From Hansfordia pulvinata (lineage: Eukaryota; Ascomycota; Sordariomycetes; Xylariales), in the NCBI GenBank assembly GCA_006538405.1, contig BJKQ01000011.1, forward strand, positions 807,501-871,500: DNA of 64,000 bases. Reading direction: 5' to 3'. The position numbers were made by a program, and so were the translations under genes. A model generated the notes under the pieces. It searched no databases, had not been told where the DNA came from, and saw only the letters and a program-made list of their open reading frames with translations. Shown in pieces: positions 1 to 9,868 of the stretch; position 1 is the first letter of the stretch, and the number at the start of each line of letters is the position of its first letter.

Positions 1-1523
1 CGACGGCCAGACATATGATTTGAGAAGTATTCGAAGTTGGAATCTTTGATAAGTGTACGTCTAGGGCGTGAGGCCGGTCTAGCCTGGCCAGCAAGAGATC
101 GTGACTCGCGGTCTAGAGAGGTCCTGGACAGCATATCACTCATTCAGCGCCAAGTTGCGAGAAATAATGCAACCCAGGCAACACGACCTGGCATCATACA
201 TCATTCGATGGGATGAAAGACTGAAGTGGCCGTTATGAATACGGTCCACGTCGTTTCTCAGCAACGTTGGTCGTTCCTGCCCACTGAGAGATCGCAGCCG
301 CGTTACGTAAGACGGACAGATTGGTGGACGTGATGCTAATCAGCCTCAACTCTGTCAACCACAGCATCGGCCACCTTGCTGCCCACGGGTTCCGCGCAGA
401 GGGCTAACGGGACGATCGCCATCGACCTTCGGCTCACTTCTCAATTTGATGTTCTCACCTTATGGCATCCGACTCAATACGATTGCAGCTGCACTGCTGT
501 GACTGCCTACTTCCCTACCTCTCAACTGGCCAAAATGGGCAGTGGGCCAGGTCAAGTCCGACAGTTGTCGCGTGAAAGCTCTACCACAGGTCACCGTCTA
601 CTCGTATCAAATGCCCTGAGCGTTCCTTATTTTCTTGTCAGCCGTGGTCGCTAATGCAAAGCTAGTCCTGAGTCTAGACCACGGGACGGGCCTTGATCGC
701 GGCTCAGTTGAGACCTCGGACACCACTGGATCTCGCAAGGAACTATTCCGTCAAAGACCGCAAGCCAAGGCTGTCCCCTCCCGGTCTCTACAAGTTGGGT
801 ACTTTGCCAAGTTCAGCCCCGGCTCGTTCTGTGCCATGTCCGACTCCCCGTGCTGACAGCATCTGCACAGTCGCGCCTCACCCCTGTCTTACCTGCATCG
901 ACCTCCAACCACCTCTGCGGCTCTTCGCTTCCGGGGGCGCTCTTCTACTTAGTGCGCTGACTCAAGCCTTCAAAAGCCAAGGCTTGAGTCACTTTCGACT
1001 GCTGCGTCCCTACATTGGGTAGATCAGGCTGCGCACTGAGCGTGAGGCCCATGTCCACAAGGTCGTCCGCTAGGACTGTCAGTTATCCAACCACAATGAC
1101 AGAGCTCGAGCATGACAGACATGTCTACGAGGACTCGTATCCACGCAAAGCCCCGTTTGGACCCCTGCTGCGGCTGGAGTTGGAGAGCCCTATCATAGGA
1201 TCCGAGTGGCTGTGGGGATCTATCACGAGAGCCCATAGTCACATATCTAGCTAGGCTGGCCCTCTGGCCAACCAACAGCACAGTTCCCGGTAAATGCCGC
1301 CCACCCGGGCACCTACTATCTGCTCGTGCAGACAATGGTTGCAGCGACCCCAGCCCGTGAGGCCAGGGTTCACGTGAGGCTCCCAGATGACGGAAAGTCT
1401 TGAAATATGGACGCAAGTCCCCTTGCGAAGCTCCTTTTTTTTTATGCTTGCGCCGTCTCGACGCCTCGGCGAAAGCGACATTCCTGGAGATTCAACATCG
1501 CTTCTCGGGCGCAGTCAAACGCA
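1..1523. other. Intergenic region upstream of the membrane protein gene
   Basis: I see no gene here. The open frames are short, overlap on both strands and match nothing I recognise. The stretch holds one clear structural element, a 13-bp perfect inverted repeat at 958-991, listed separately, and one copy of the recurring octamer TACTCGTA at 599-606. A T-rich tract lies at 1433-1443, about 80 bases before the chosen start codon of the next gene. Confidence 0.6.
958..991. promoter_or_regulatory. Perfect 13-bp inverted repeat containing two TGACTCA sites
   Basis: The left arm at 958-970 begins with TGACTCA and the right arm at 979-991 ends with TGAGTCA. They are separated by an 8-base loop. 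The heptamer is the consensus binding site of the bZIP activator Gcn4/CPC-1, which controls amino-acid starvation responses in fungi. The element lies 533-566 bases upstream of the membrane protein start codon. The inverted repeat is seen directly; a role as a paired bZIP site is inference. Confidence 0.5.
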
Positions 1524-2954
1524 ATGGCTCGTCCCCGGGGTCTTGCGGCTTTCACGGCAGCGCCTCGACTGTCGTTCCTTCTGTCAGCGCTGCTCCTAGC
1601 ACTCGCAGTGCGACCGGCAGGGGCATACACCTACACGAACCAGTTCCGGCACTGGTATCCGCAGTACGGCTTCATCTTCGAGACGATCAAGAACGACAAC
1701 TGCTCGACCGAGTATGCCAACTACCTGACGGGAAACAAGTACCTTTTCCCGATCGACCGCTTCGGCGGCGGCGGAACCAACTCGCGCCTCACGCAGCCCG
1801 TCATGCGCTGCATACTCGAGCATACAAGCGAATACGTCAAATCCATCATGGCCAGCGCCCAGGTCTTACTCGGCGTGACCCCGACGATCCTGGCCGTCCT
1901 GGGCCCCTCCCCCGAGGAGCTGGCCATGCTGGGCGTCGTGGGCCGCCGCCCCTTTTTGGCCCTCCTCCTAGCCCTCGGCACCCCATCCGTCTTCCTCACC
2001 CGCGCCTTCGACTATTGGTCGCCTGAGGAGATGCTGCGCGACCGCCCCCACCGTCTGCGCCAGGCGCGCCCGGGACCCGCAGCGGCCCGGGCAATAGCTG
2101 TAGCCGAGTACGCGCTGGCAATCGCCAGCGTAGCCAACATCATCTTCCTGGACTGGCAGCTCGGCGTTCAGACCGTGTGCTCGTGGCTCTCGGACATCAT
2201 CGTCGCGCCCCTGATCTGGGGCGTGCTGGGCGTGATCATCCACGTCGTCGGGGCGCTGTGCGTGCGGCTGCGCGTGCGCCGCGAATTCGACCTCCTCCGC
2301 GGCGACGGGACTTCCACTGGCGACTTGGACTCCGTTCCGAAGTCATCGTCGTCGGCCTTCCCCCCGGAACCGCGCAAGGTGGACACGCCGCTGAAGTGGG
2401 TGCGCGGCCTGCCCCGCCGGCTGCGCGAGGTCGCCGTGCTCGAGCCGGTACCGTGTGCGGCGCAGCCGGGCGCGTTCAGGATGAGGTCGTTCCCGGAGCG
2501 GCGCACATACGTGGCGCTGGCATGGCTTCTGTCAACCGGCATCGTCGTGCACATTGTCTACGGCACGCTCATGTTCTCGGGTCTGACCTTCATCGGCCCG
2601 GCCGACTCGATGGGCGTTGTTGGGCGCTACATTGCCAGCGTCCTGGTGTCGCGCGTCATCCTCATGTTCGAGATCGCGGGCATGCGCGAGCGCTACGCCG
2701 AGGCCAACAGCCAGGGTACGGGGGCATGCCGTGGGGAAGAGGCGACGGCCGCGGTGGAGCCGCGGCCCGAGGTGCTGCTGGATGGCCCCGAAAGAGGCGG
2801 CGCTAGTCTGCTCCGCGACGGTGCCGGCGAGCCGTGGGCCAAGCAATCCGGGGCCGTGACGGTGGCCAGTAGACCTGCGCCAGTGAGCTTGGTGGGAAGG
2901 GAGCACCAAGACTTGCCAAGCCCGGCGACGGTGGCCAGCCAACCGAGTCCTTGA
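1524..2954 (+). CDS. Multi-pass membrane protein with signal peptide, unknown function
   Basis: Single-exon gene for 476 residues. I chose the ATG at 1524 because an Arg-containing start and a strongly hydrophobic stretch ending in AGAYTYTN (about residues 10-35) then form a normal signal peptide; the in-frame ATG at 1407 would put a polar leader before it. A lumenal or extracellular loop with Cys and Asn residues follows. About six hydrophobic segments can be seen: near residues 105-120, 140-160, 190-215, 220-255, 335-360 and 370-395. A polar Ser/Gly/Pro-rich tail closes the protein. It resembles conserved integral membrane proteins of plant-associated Sordariomycetes, but I recognise no named domain. 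It converges on the kinase-like gene, 299 bases away. The frame is intact. Confidence 0.75.
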   Translation: MARPRGLAAFTAAPRLSFLLSALLLALAVRPAGAYTYTNQFRHWYPQYGFIFETIKNDNCSTEYANYLTGNKYLFPIDRFGGGGTNSRLTQPVMRCILEHTSEYVKSIMASAQVLLGVTPTILAVLGPSPEELAMLGVVGRRPFLALLLALGTPSVFLTRAFDYWSPEEMLRDRPHRLRQARPGPAAARAIAVAEYALAIASVANIIFLDWQLGVQTVCSWLSDIIVAPLIWGVLGVIIHVVGALCVRLRVRREFDLLRGDGTSTGDLDSVPKSSSSAFPPEPRKVDTPLKWVRGLPRRLREVAVLEPVPCAAQPGAFRMRSFPERRTYVALAWLLSTGIVVHIVYGTLMFSGLTFIGPADSMGVVGRYIASVLVSRVILMFEIAGMRERYAEANSQGTGACRGEEATAAVEPRPEVLLDGPERGGASLLRDGAGEPWAKQSGAVTVASRPAPVSLVGREHQDLPSPATVASQPSP

Positions 2955-3253
2955 GCCCCTCGAGTCCGGCTCACTTGCTGAGCAGGGGTACATTTTAAGA
3001 CCGGCAGATGAGAGAGCAGGCAGATATCCAGGGCACCTAGAAACCCTCATAGTCCCGCGGGAAATCCAACAATAATTTTGTAAGATGCCTTCGTCTCAGT
3101 CGACATTACACCTGATGTGGGCTTCTATGACGGGGATAATTCGATTATTCTGCTCTAGTAAGAAGTCTATCTACCCTCCGATTCTGGTGTCGAATTTGTC
3201 CGGGCCATCGTTTTGTCATCCCTCGACTGACTCCGCGCAGTGGGCTCATATAG

Positions 3254-4249
3254 CTACTTCATGACTTCGTCAAGGAGAGCCGGTGTGATTCTACTCTGGA
3301 TGAAGCGAATGGCGTCCTCGGTCGTATCCCACGTGCTGGGTTCCTTTTTCATGAACCTGTTAAAGAACTCGGCCAGGATCCTGGGCAGAGTCTCGTTGTG
3401 ATCACGGGCGTCGGCCTCCAAGTGCTGCAGCCTCTGGGCGTCTGTCATGCGGGGAAACGTGGCGTCCTCTCCGAGGTCCACATCCTCCCTGTCCGCCCAG
3501 GAATTGCGCCCGTAGATGACCTGGAACATGGTCTCGGCGACCCTGTGGACGTCGTGCGCGATCCGGGCCGCCGCGTCTGCCCCGGCCTGTGCTAGGGAGC
3601 CTGAGTCGACAAAGTCTATAAACTTGTACGGGGCGAGCCCCTCGATGGCGTTTCGCGGCATGCGCACCAGGCCGACGTTGTGATCACGCAGGTCGCCGTG
3701 GTAGGCGCCCGCGGCGTGCAAGCTCCCCACAGCGGCCCAGTGGGCGATCAGGTCGTGCTGCTTCACGCTTCCCGGCACCGCGGCGCCCCGGTAGCGGGAC
3801 CCGAGCATCTCGAGGGCGTCGCCGATGGTGCCGCCTCCGAGGTTCTCCATCAGCGACCAGTACTGGTTGCCCCTCTCCTCGTAGGCGTAGAGGGCGGGCA
3901 CCACGCTGGCGGTGGCGGCGCCGCGCGACAGCCCGGACTGCATGCGGATCGCGTCCAGGCAGCTGCCCTCTCACCCCGGGCGGTCCACGCACATCTTGGC
4001 CACGGCCGGGTAGGCTCGGCCGTTCTGGTGGAGGGAGCCCGCGTACACCGCGCTGAACTCGCCGTCGCCGTCCTGGAGAACGGCGTCGACGAGGGTCAGG
4101 GCGCCGACCTTGATGTTCAGGGGCGCCCTCCGGAGCTTCACGGAGGCCCGGCCCCGGCCCTGGCCTTGGTCCAGGCCCTCACCGCAAGCCAGCTGCCAGG
4201 CGGAGCTCCATGACAGGAGCAGGAGCAGGAATCTCCAGAAGGTATCCAT
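3254..4249 (-). CDS. Secreted protein-kinase-like protein, frame interrupted by one TGA
   Basis: From the ATG at 4249 the frame runs 331 codons, with one TGA at 3973-3971 (codon 93). The first 23 residues form a signal peptide with a Leu-rich core. Kinase landmarks follow in order: a glycine-rich loop GDGEFSAVYAG (about 60-70), AVAKM with the ATP-binding Lys (about 84), the catalytic loop HGDLRDHN (about 184-191), and DFVDS (about 212) in place of DFG. The key Lys, Asp and Asn are kept, so activity is possible. The kinase landmarks fall on both sides of the stop in the same frame. The stop sits in a 12-base GTGAG...GGGCAG block whose removal leaves the frame open; a 30-base GTGCGT...GGGCAG excision also works. 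It could be a decayed intron, a real nonsense mutation or an assembly error. An ER-targeted kinase fold is unusual. Confidence 0.65.
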
Positions 4250-6386
4250 GGCGTGGGGGCGGCTTCTTTTCTTCCTTTATCTTCCTTTATCTTCCTATTT
4301 CTTTTGTTATTGTGCCTCTCTGTTCTTCTGATCGGGCGGGTTGCGGCGCGGAGAGCTCGAAGTCGGCCGGGATAGAGGAATAGGCGGCTGTGGAGAGGCT
4401 CTGACGGGTTGTGCAGAACAGCGCCGCGGGGGACCGCCTTTCTATATTCTCGAGTACTTTCTCTCCAGCGCACATCCACGAGTGCGGCGGAAGCCCTGCC
4501 CAGGATTTGATCAAGCTGCGAGAAAACATGGAGGGTCGTGAGCGGGACAACCAAACCAACCCGCCGCAAGTGCAACAGGCCTGCCCGGATATAGAGGCGG
4601 CGCAGGCGCCCAACGGGAGGTCTCATTGGAATGAGCTCGGTGGGCGTCGCTGTCGTACCCGGCACCTACCAAAGGGAAGAAACGGGTTGTGAATTCAGGG
4701 TTACTTGGAATAGAACGGTAAGTGCGTAAGGTCGGTGATGAACGCCACCGGCGTTGCCACATCGGCGCTACTCACACTGAGCCCAGGCCCGCGCCCTGCG
4801 CGTTGAGGGCTTTCGGAGGACAGGGGACCTGCGACCCCTCGCTTGAATTAGACATACTGTTTTGGTGATGTATTTCGGCGGTATTGCAGGGGAGCAAAAG
4901 AGAGAGAGTTAGCCGTGGAATGCGGGCAAAGACCGGCAACTGGAAGTGCCAGGTCGAGAAAAGCCCACCTCGCCGGCCGAAGAAGACGAAGGGAGTGTGG
5001 CGAGTGGGTGCACGTACATCTGTGCTGCGCTGCAGCGGATTTTGCATAGGCTGGTGCCTTCGCTATCGGTCCTTTTTTTTCCCTCTTCGGCCTTTCCCCT
5101 CGTGCGGTCGTGCTCCACACCCAGCAGGCAACAAAGATCGCGGCAGGGTCTTGAGCTGGAGCGGAGGGGTGTGCCGCTCGGTGGTGGCGGATGGCGGATC
5201 AGGCAGCCGAACGAGATGAGCCGCAGACCAGCAAGTCAGGGTACCAGGATGTGCCAAGTGGCAACCGGAAAAGAGATGCATTTCAGGGAAAGACGACAGC
5301 ACCGGGGGTCCGGGGCCGACGCGGCGTCGGGGATGGTGAGGCCCGGACCGATGTGGGGCCGGTGCGCCGAGGGACCATCGACAGGTGCCGAGTCGGCCGT
5401 GGCTGTATTTCCGTTTGGCGCGTACTCGTGAAAAGGGAGCAATGCAAATAAGTGTATTATAGCGAATGATGTTTAGAAGGGAGAGTTTCCCGGTCGGCCC
5501 CCAGCTGGCTCATTCCCGCCTCAATAGCCCTAATTGACGGTCGCACCTTCCACTCGTACATGGACGTGTCCATGTGCCTTGGCCTGAGGTATCGACAAGT
5601 ACCCAGCACATAGGTACCTACCCACTGGCTCATTGTTGGGCCGGCTGCCCGTTAGATTGGCTGTCGTCGCGCAGCAATGCCCCGTTCGGCCAGACTCGAC
5701 CAAGAGTCCCGAAGCAGGCACCACGCGACGGCAGGCGCGGGGTCGATTACCCCGCCATCCTGCACCCGCCCCGTCTCGTCTCGTCTCGTCTCGATGCCGT
5801 AACATCTCCCGAGAGTCGCCCCGCGGCGTAGCGGTAGAACACCCGCTTCCTCTCCGGCGGCTCTAGCCCGATGGAGTACCTACTCGTAGTCCGGCGCATC
5901 GGAATGGATGTAGAGAGTCCCAATGGCACCCGACGTAACAAGACCAAGGCCAGTCAGTGTTGGTCGCGTTCCAATCCCTGTCACCCGACTTGGCTGGAGG
6001 TACTCTGGCCCGGTGACGTTTTTCCGTCGACGCGCCCCGGCATCGTTGTCTTCGACACGAGGGTCTCACTGCAGTCGCTCGGTGCCTTTGCCTTGGGCAA
6101 GTGTGATATCCGAGGCGATTGGCCTCCTGTCTACAGGCTCTTTTCGCTCTCTCTCATCAGATGAGCTGCCACCTCTTTCTTCGCTCCTGTACTTATCTTT
6201 TCCCTCTTGACCTCCAACTCGCGATACTCTCCTCAACACCACCCTGTGCTACCCTTTCCGCTCGAAAGCTTGAACTTGAGGTCAACGTCAACAATTCTGT
6301 ACCCTGACCTCATACCAAATACCTACCTGCATTGCAGACGCACTAGAATACACACACTCGCAGACGTCGCCGTCGCCGTCGCCGTA
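4250..6386. other. Divergent intergenic region, kinase-like and polyol dehydrogenase genes
   Basis: No gene supported. The region is the shared upstream sequence of the kinase-like gene (minus) and the sorbitol dehydrogenase-like gene (plus). It contains a CTTCCTTTAT repeat at about 4267-4299, (GTCTC)4 at 5773-5792, the octamer TACTCGTA at 5881-5888, and a pyrimidine-rich tract from 6130 to 6300 that looks like a fungal core promoter and 5' leader for the dehydrogenase. Confidence 0.6.
5773..5792. repeat. (GTCTC)4 pentanucleotide repeat
   Basis: Four perfect GTCTC units follow one another. The unit is one rotation away from the reverse complement of the GACTC array near 36.5 kb, so the two loci may share an expansion bias. 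No function is evident. Confidence 0.8.
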
Positions 6387-6466
6387 ATGTCTGCCGCCAC
6401 CGTCCGCGCCTCCGTCCTGCACGGCGCAAAGGACCTCCGCGTGGTAAGTCGTCCCTGCAACACGTG

Positions 6467-6505
<39 letters not shown>

Positions 6506-7940
6506 CTGCCAACCATCGACTGACCACCCCCTCCCTTCTTTCCCTCCCCTCAGGAATCGCGCGAGCTCCCACCCCCGGCCGCCGACGAGGTCCAGGTCGC
6601 CGTCCTGGCGACGGGCCTGTGCGGCTCCGACCTGCACTACCACGGCCACTACCGCAACGGCGACATCCAGGTCCGCGAGCCCCTGACCCTGGGCCACGAG
6701 TCGGCCGGCGTCGTCACCGCCGTCGGCGCCTCCCCGGCCGGCCTGGCCGTCGGCGACCGCGTCGCCCTCGAGGTCGGCCTGCCCTGCGAGGACTGCGACC
6801 ACTGCCGCTCGGGGCGCTACAACATCTGCTCCGGCCTCCGCTTCCGCAGCTCCGCCAAGGCCTGGCCCCACGCCCAGGGCACCCTCCAGGAGCGCATCAA
6901 CCACCCGGCGCGGTGGTGCCACAAGTGAGTCTCTTCTCCCTTTTTCTTGTCACTGCTCAACCTTGCCGTCATGTCTTTGTCTCTCTCTCTTTCTCTTTCG
7001 CTTCACGGCGTCGGCCAGCTTGAACGAGCATGAAGGGGGGATGGCAGGATGAGGAAAGCAGCAGACTGACCTGACTTCCGAAAAAAGACTGCCAGACAAC
7101 GTCCCGCTAGAGTACGGCGCCCTGGTCGAGCCCCTCTCCGTGGCCTTCCACGCGCGCGACCGGGCCGCCCTGGCCCCCGGGGCCACGGTCCTGGTCATGG
7201 GCGCCGGCGCCGTGGGCCAGCTGTGCGCCTTCGCCGCCAAGGCCTCGGGCGCCCGCACCGTCGTCATCGCCGACATCCAGGCCGAGCGCGTCCGGTTCGC
7301 CGTCGACAGCGGCTTCGCCGACGCCGCCCTCGTCGTCCCCGCCGAGCGGCCCCAGACCGTCGAGGACAAGCTGGCCTACGCCCGCGCGCTGGCCGACAAG
7401 GTCAAGGCGGTGGCCAGGCCGGGGGTGGTGAGGGGGAGACGATCGGGGAGGTCTCGGCGACCTACGAGTGCACGGGGGTCGAGACTTGCATGCAGACGGC
7501 CATTTACGTACGTCTTTGCTCTATTTCATCTTCTTTCCCCCCCGGTTCATTGAAAACCCCCGCCAAACCCCCCTTCGATTCCGAAACTAACACTCCCCCC
7601 CCTTGACAAACAGTCCACCCGCCCCGGCGGCAAGGTCCTCATAGTCGGCATGGGCACCCCGGTCCAGACGCTGCCCATCTCGGCCGCCGCCCTGCGCGAG
7701 GTTGACCTCGTCGGCGTCTTCCGCTACGCCAACACCTACCGCCCCTGCATCGACCTGCTCGCCCGCCGCGACCCGGCCCTGCCCGACGTGGGCAGGCTCG
7801 TCACCCAGCGCTTCCGCGGCCTCGACAGCGTGCCCCGCGCCTTCGACACCGCCGCCCGCGTCAAGGACGACGAGGGCAGGCTGGTCCTCAAGGTCATGGT
7901 CGACATCTCCGGCGAGGGCGCCGCGTCGCCCAAGATCTGA
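6387..7940 (+). CDS. Zinc-dependent polyol dehydrogenase (sorbitol/xylitol type)
   Basis: Four exons: 6387-6443, 6554-6924, 7088-7507 and 7614-7940, giving about 391 residues once one base is restored. It is a medium-chain NAD(H)-dependent dehydrogenase that would oxidise polyols such as sorbitol, xylitol or L-arabitol to ketoses in the cytosol. Catalytic-zinc residues are Cys42 (GLCGSD), His67 and Glu68 (GHES). The structural-zinc set Cys97, Cys100, Cys103 and Cys111 is complete. The Rossmann motif GAGAVG lies in exon 3. Exon 3 is one base short: the frame through AVARPG must shift before EVSATYECTG. Adding one G to the run at 7421-7425 or 7432-7436 restores it and makes the exon 3/4 junction in phase. 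A 23-base GT...AG excision at 7428-7450 would also fit but is too short to be credible. Intron 1 holds a (CA)n repeat. Confidence 0.88.
6471..6503 (+). repeat. (CA)16 microsatellite in intron 1 of the polyol dehydrogenase gene
   Basis: An uninterrupted CA dinucleotide tract of about 33 bases lies inside the first intron (6444-6553), between the GTAAGT donor and a pyrimidine-rich acceptor. It should be length-polymorphic between strains. Confidence 0.9.
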
Positions 7941-8768
7941 GCGCCCCGGCGGGAGGCGTGGGCAGGAGAGATGCGGGGGAAAGTGTTTGGCAGTCTTTGG
8001 AAAATCTTGTTCCTTTTCTCATCGTTTATTTTTGTTGGGATGTAGACAATGTTTTTAGCTGGTTGTGTTTAGGCGGGGAGATAGGTGGTGATTTTTTATT
8101 ATTAAAGGAGCACGGCGACGTATGATAATTGACGAATAGTTTTAACGTTGATACCCTCCTTATGAGTGCATGGAGTACTTGCGCATAGAGCTTTGAGGTT
8201 CAAGTGGTGAGTTGAGGTTTCAACCGCGGATAACACGCCACCCGGGCACATGATGGAGCGGACTGGAAATGTGTATATCGCTCCTGTACCCACTGGACAA
8301 AAGCTGCGACCGCAATTTGATTGTCATTCCGGGTAGCTGTACAGGAAAGTGGTGCTGTAACCAGAACTCCCCAGGTCTCGACGTTAGCTGTTACCTCTTC
8401 CTGTCGTGCGAGCCGAAAGGCCGTGAGGAATCTAGTACGTCTTGGCTTCAAGTGCCACCTCACTTACTGTGAGCCGTACTTGGACTTGATGATGTCATTT
8501 CTTGAAAGCGCCACAATTCGTCCGCCCAGAAGGTGAATTTGATATCTTTTTTTTTCTTTGATCTCACGGTCTGCGGCTGCTGTCCCGGTCTATGTCGCTA
8601 ATAATCGCGCCCTCGATTTCGGACGCGCATCCGCCGAGTCTGCCTTTTGTGGCTTCAACCTCTAGTCTCTTGAGATCTTACACGGTCCAGCCCCATCACC
8701 AGTGGTCGTATTAGACCGGATATCGCTTGTCTAAATCACAACTTGGCCAACCCCGCCCCACCATCGAG
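7941..8768. other. Convergent 3' region between polyol dehydrogenase and aldo-keto reductase
   Basis: Both neighbouring genes end here, so this is 3'-UTR and terminator sequence. T-rich stretches at 7990-8035 and 8540-8560 may serve 3'-end formation. I see no gene in it. Confidence 0.6.
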
Positions 8769-9868
8769 TCAACCGCTGAAACCGTTGACCATGGTCTTAC
8801 CCTCGAGCTTGTCGGGGAAGCCAAAGTTGATGCCGAACGGCGGGTAGACGAAGCGCTGCAGGCTGCCCTCCTTCTTGGAGTAGTCGTCGAGGATCTTGAC
8901 GTCCTCGGCGTCCAGGTCGGCGATCTCCAGGTTGGACTTGATGCGCGACTCGGTGACCGACTTGGCCAGCACAGTAGAGCCTCTCGCGACTGGGTAGAAG
9001 AGTCAGCATAAGAAGGGAACGGGATGCGAATCCACTGGACTGGACTGGGCTGGACTTACCGTGGTAGCTCAGCAGGACAGTGCCCGGGCTGATGCCTTTG
9101 CGCTCGGCCACCTTTGTGACGGCCTCGCTCTTCATCAGAGGGCTGCCGGTGCTGCCCAGGGGGCTGTAGGCCATGATGTGGATGCCGCTCTGCTTGCTGA
9201 AGTCGACGACCTCCTGCTGGGGCAGGGCGGGGTGGTTCTCGATCTGGTTGACGGCGGGGACGACCTCAGCCTTGGCCAGCAGCTGCTTGAGGTAGGGGAC
9301 GCTGTAGTTGGAGACGCCGACGGCCTTGGCCTTGCCCGTCTTGGGCAGGGCCTCCATCTGCTTCCAGGTGGCAATGTGGTCGTGGTCCCACAGGATGTCG
9401 CGGGAGCCGTCGGGCAGTTTGGGGAAGCGGTCGTCCGTGCCGTTGGGGTTCATGCCGACGGGCCAGTGGACGAGGAAGAGGTCGACGTAGTCGAGGCCGA
9501 GGGCCTTGAGGGACTTTGTGAGGCCGAGCTCGGCGCGGGAGCTGTACGTGTTCCAGAGCTTGGTGACGACGAAGACGTCCTCGCGCTTGCAGTAGCCGGC
9601 GTCGAAGCCGGCCTTGAGGCCCTGGCCGACCTCGTCTTCGTTGCCGTAGCAGTAGGCGGCGTCAATGAGGCGGTAGCCGTACTTGAGAGCGTTCTCGACG
9701 GCCTTGGCGACCTCGCCGGGGGCGGCCTGCCAGGTGCCTGCGGGGGGAGATCAGCAAAGAAGGGGGAAGGGGGGGGGGGGGCGAGGCGTTGGGGAGAGAG
9801 GGGCTACATACCAAAGCCGACGGCGGGATGGAGGCGCCGGTGTTGAGCTTGAAGTGCGAGGGCGCCAT
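8769..9868 (-). CDS. Aldo-keto reductase, glycerol dehydrogenase/Gcy1-like
   Basis: Three exons on the minus strand: 9868-9812, 9737-9060 and 8989-8769, about 318 residues. The family reduces aldehydes and ketoses (glyceraldehyde, dihydroxyacetone, erythrose) with NADPH in the cytosol. The catalytic tetrad is visible: Asp and Tyr in LIDAAYCYGNE, Lys in VVTKLWNT and His in FLVHWP. Near the C-terminus PKSV-like AKSVTESRI contributes to NADPH binding. Exon 1 is one base short. It reads IPPSAL before a good GTATGT donor, whereas one extra C in the CCC run gives IPAVGFG, the family consensus, and makes the junction to TWQAAPGEV in phase. The gene converges on the polyol dehydrogenase, 828 bases away, which suggests related carbohydrate metabolism but not shared transcription. 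Confidence 0.9.

Noticed and set aside
7428..7450. 23-base GT...AG segment as an intron in the polyol dehydrogenase
   Set aside because: It would restore the frame but is far below the size fungal spliceosomes use; a missing G is simpler.
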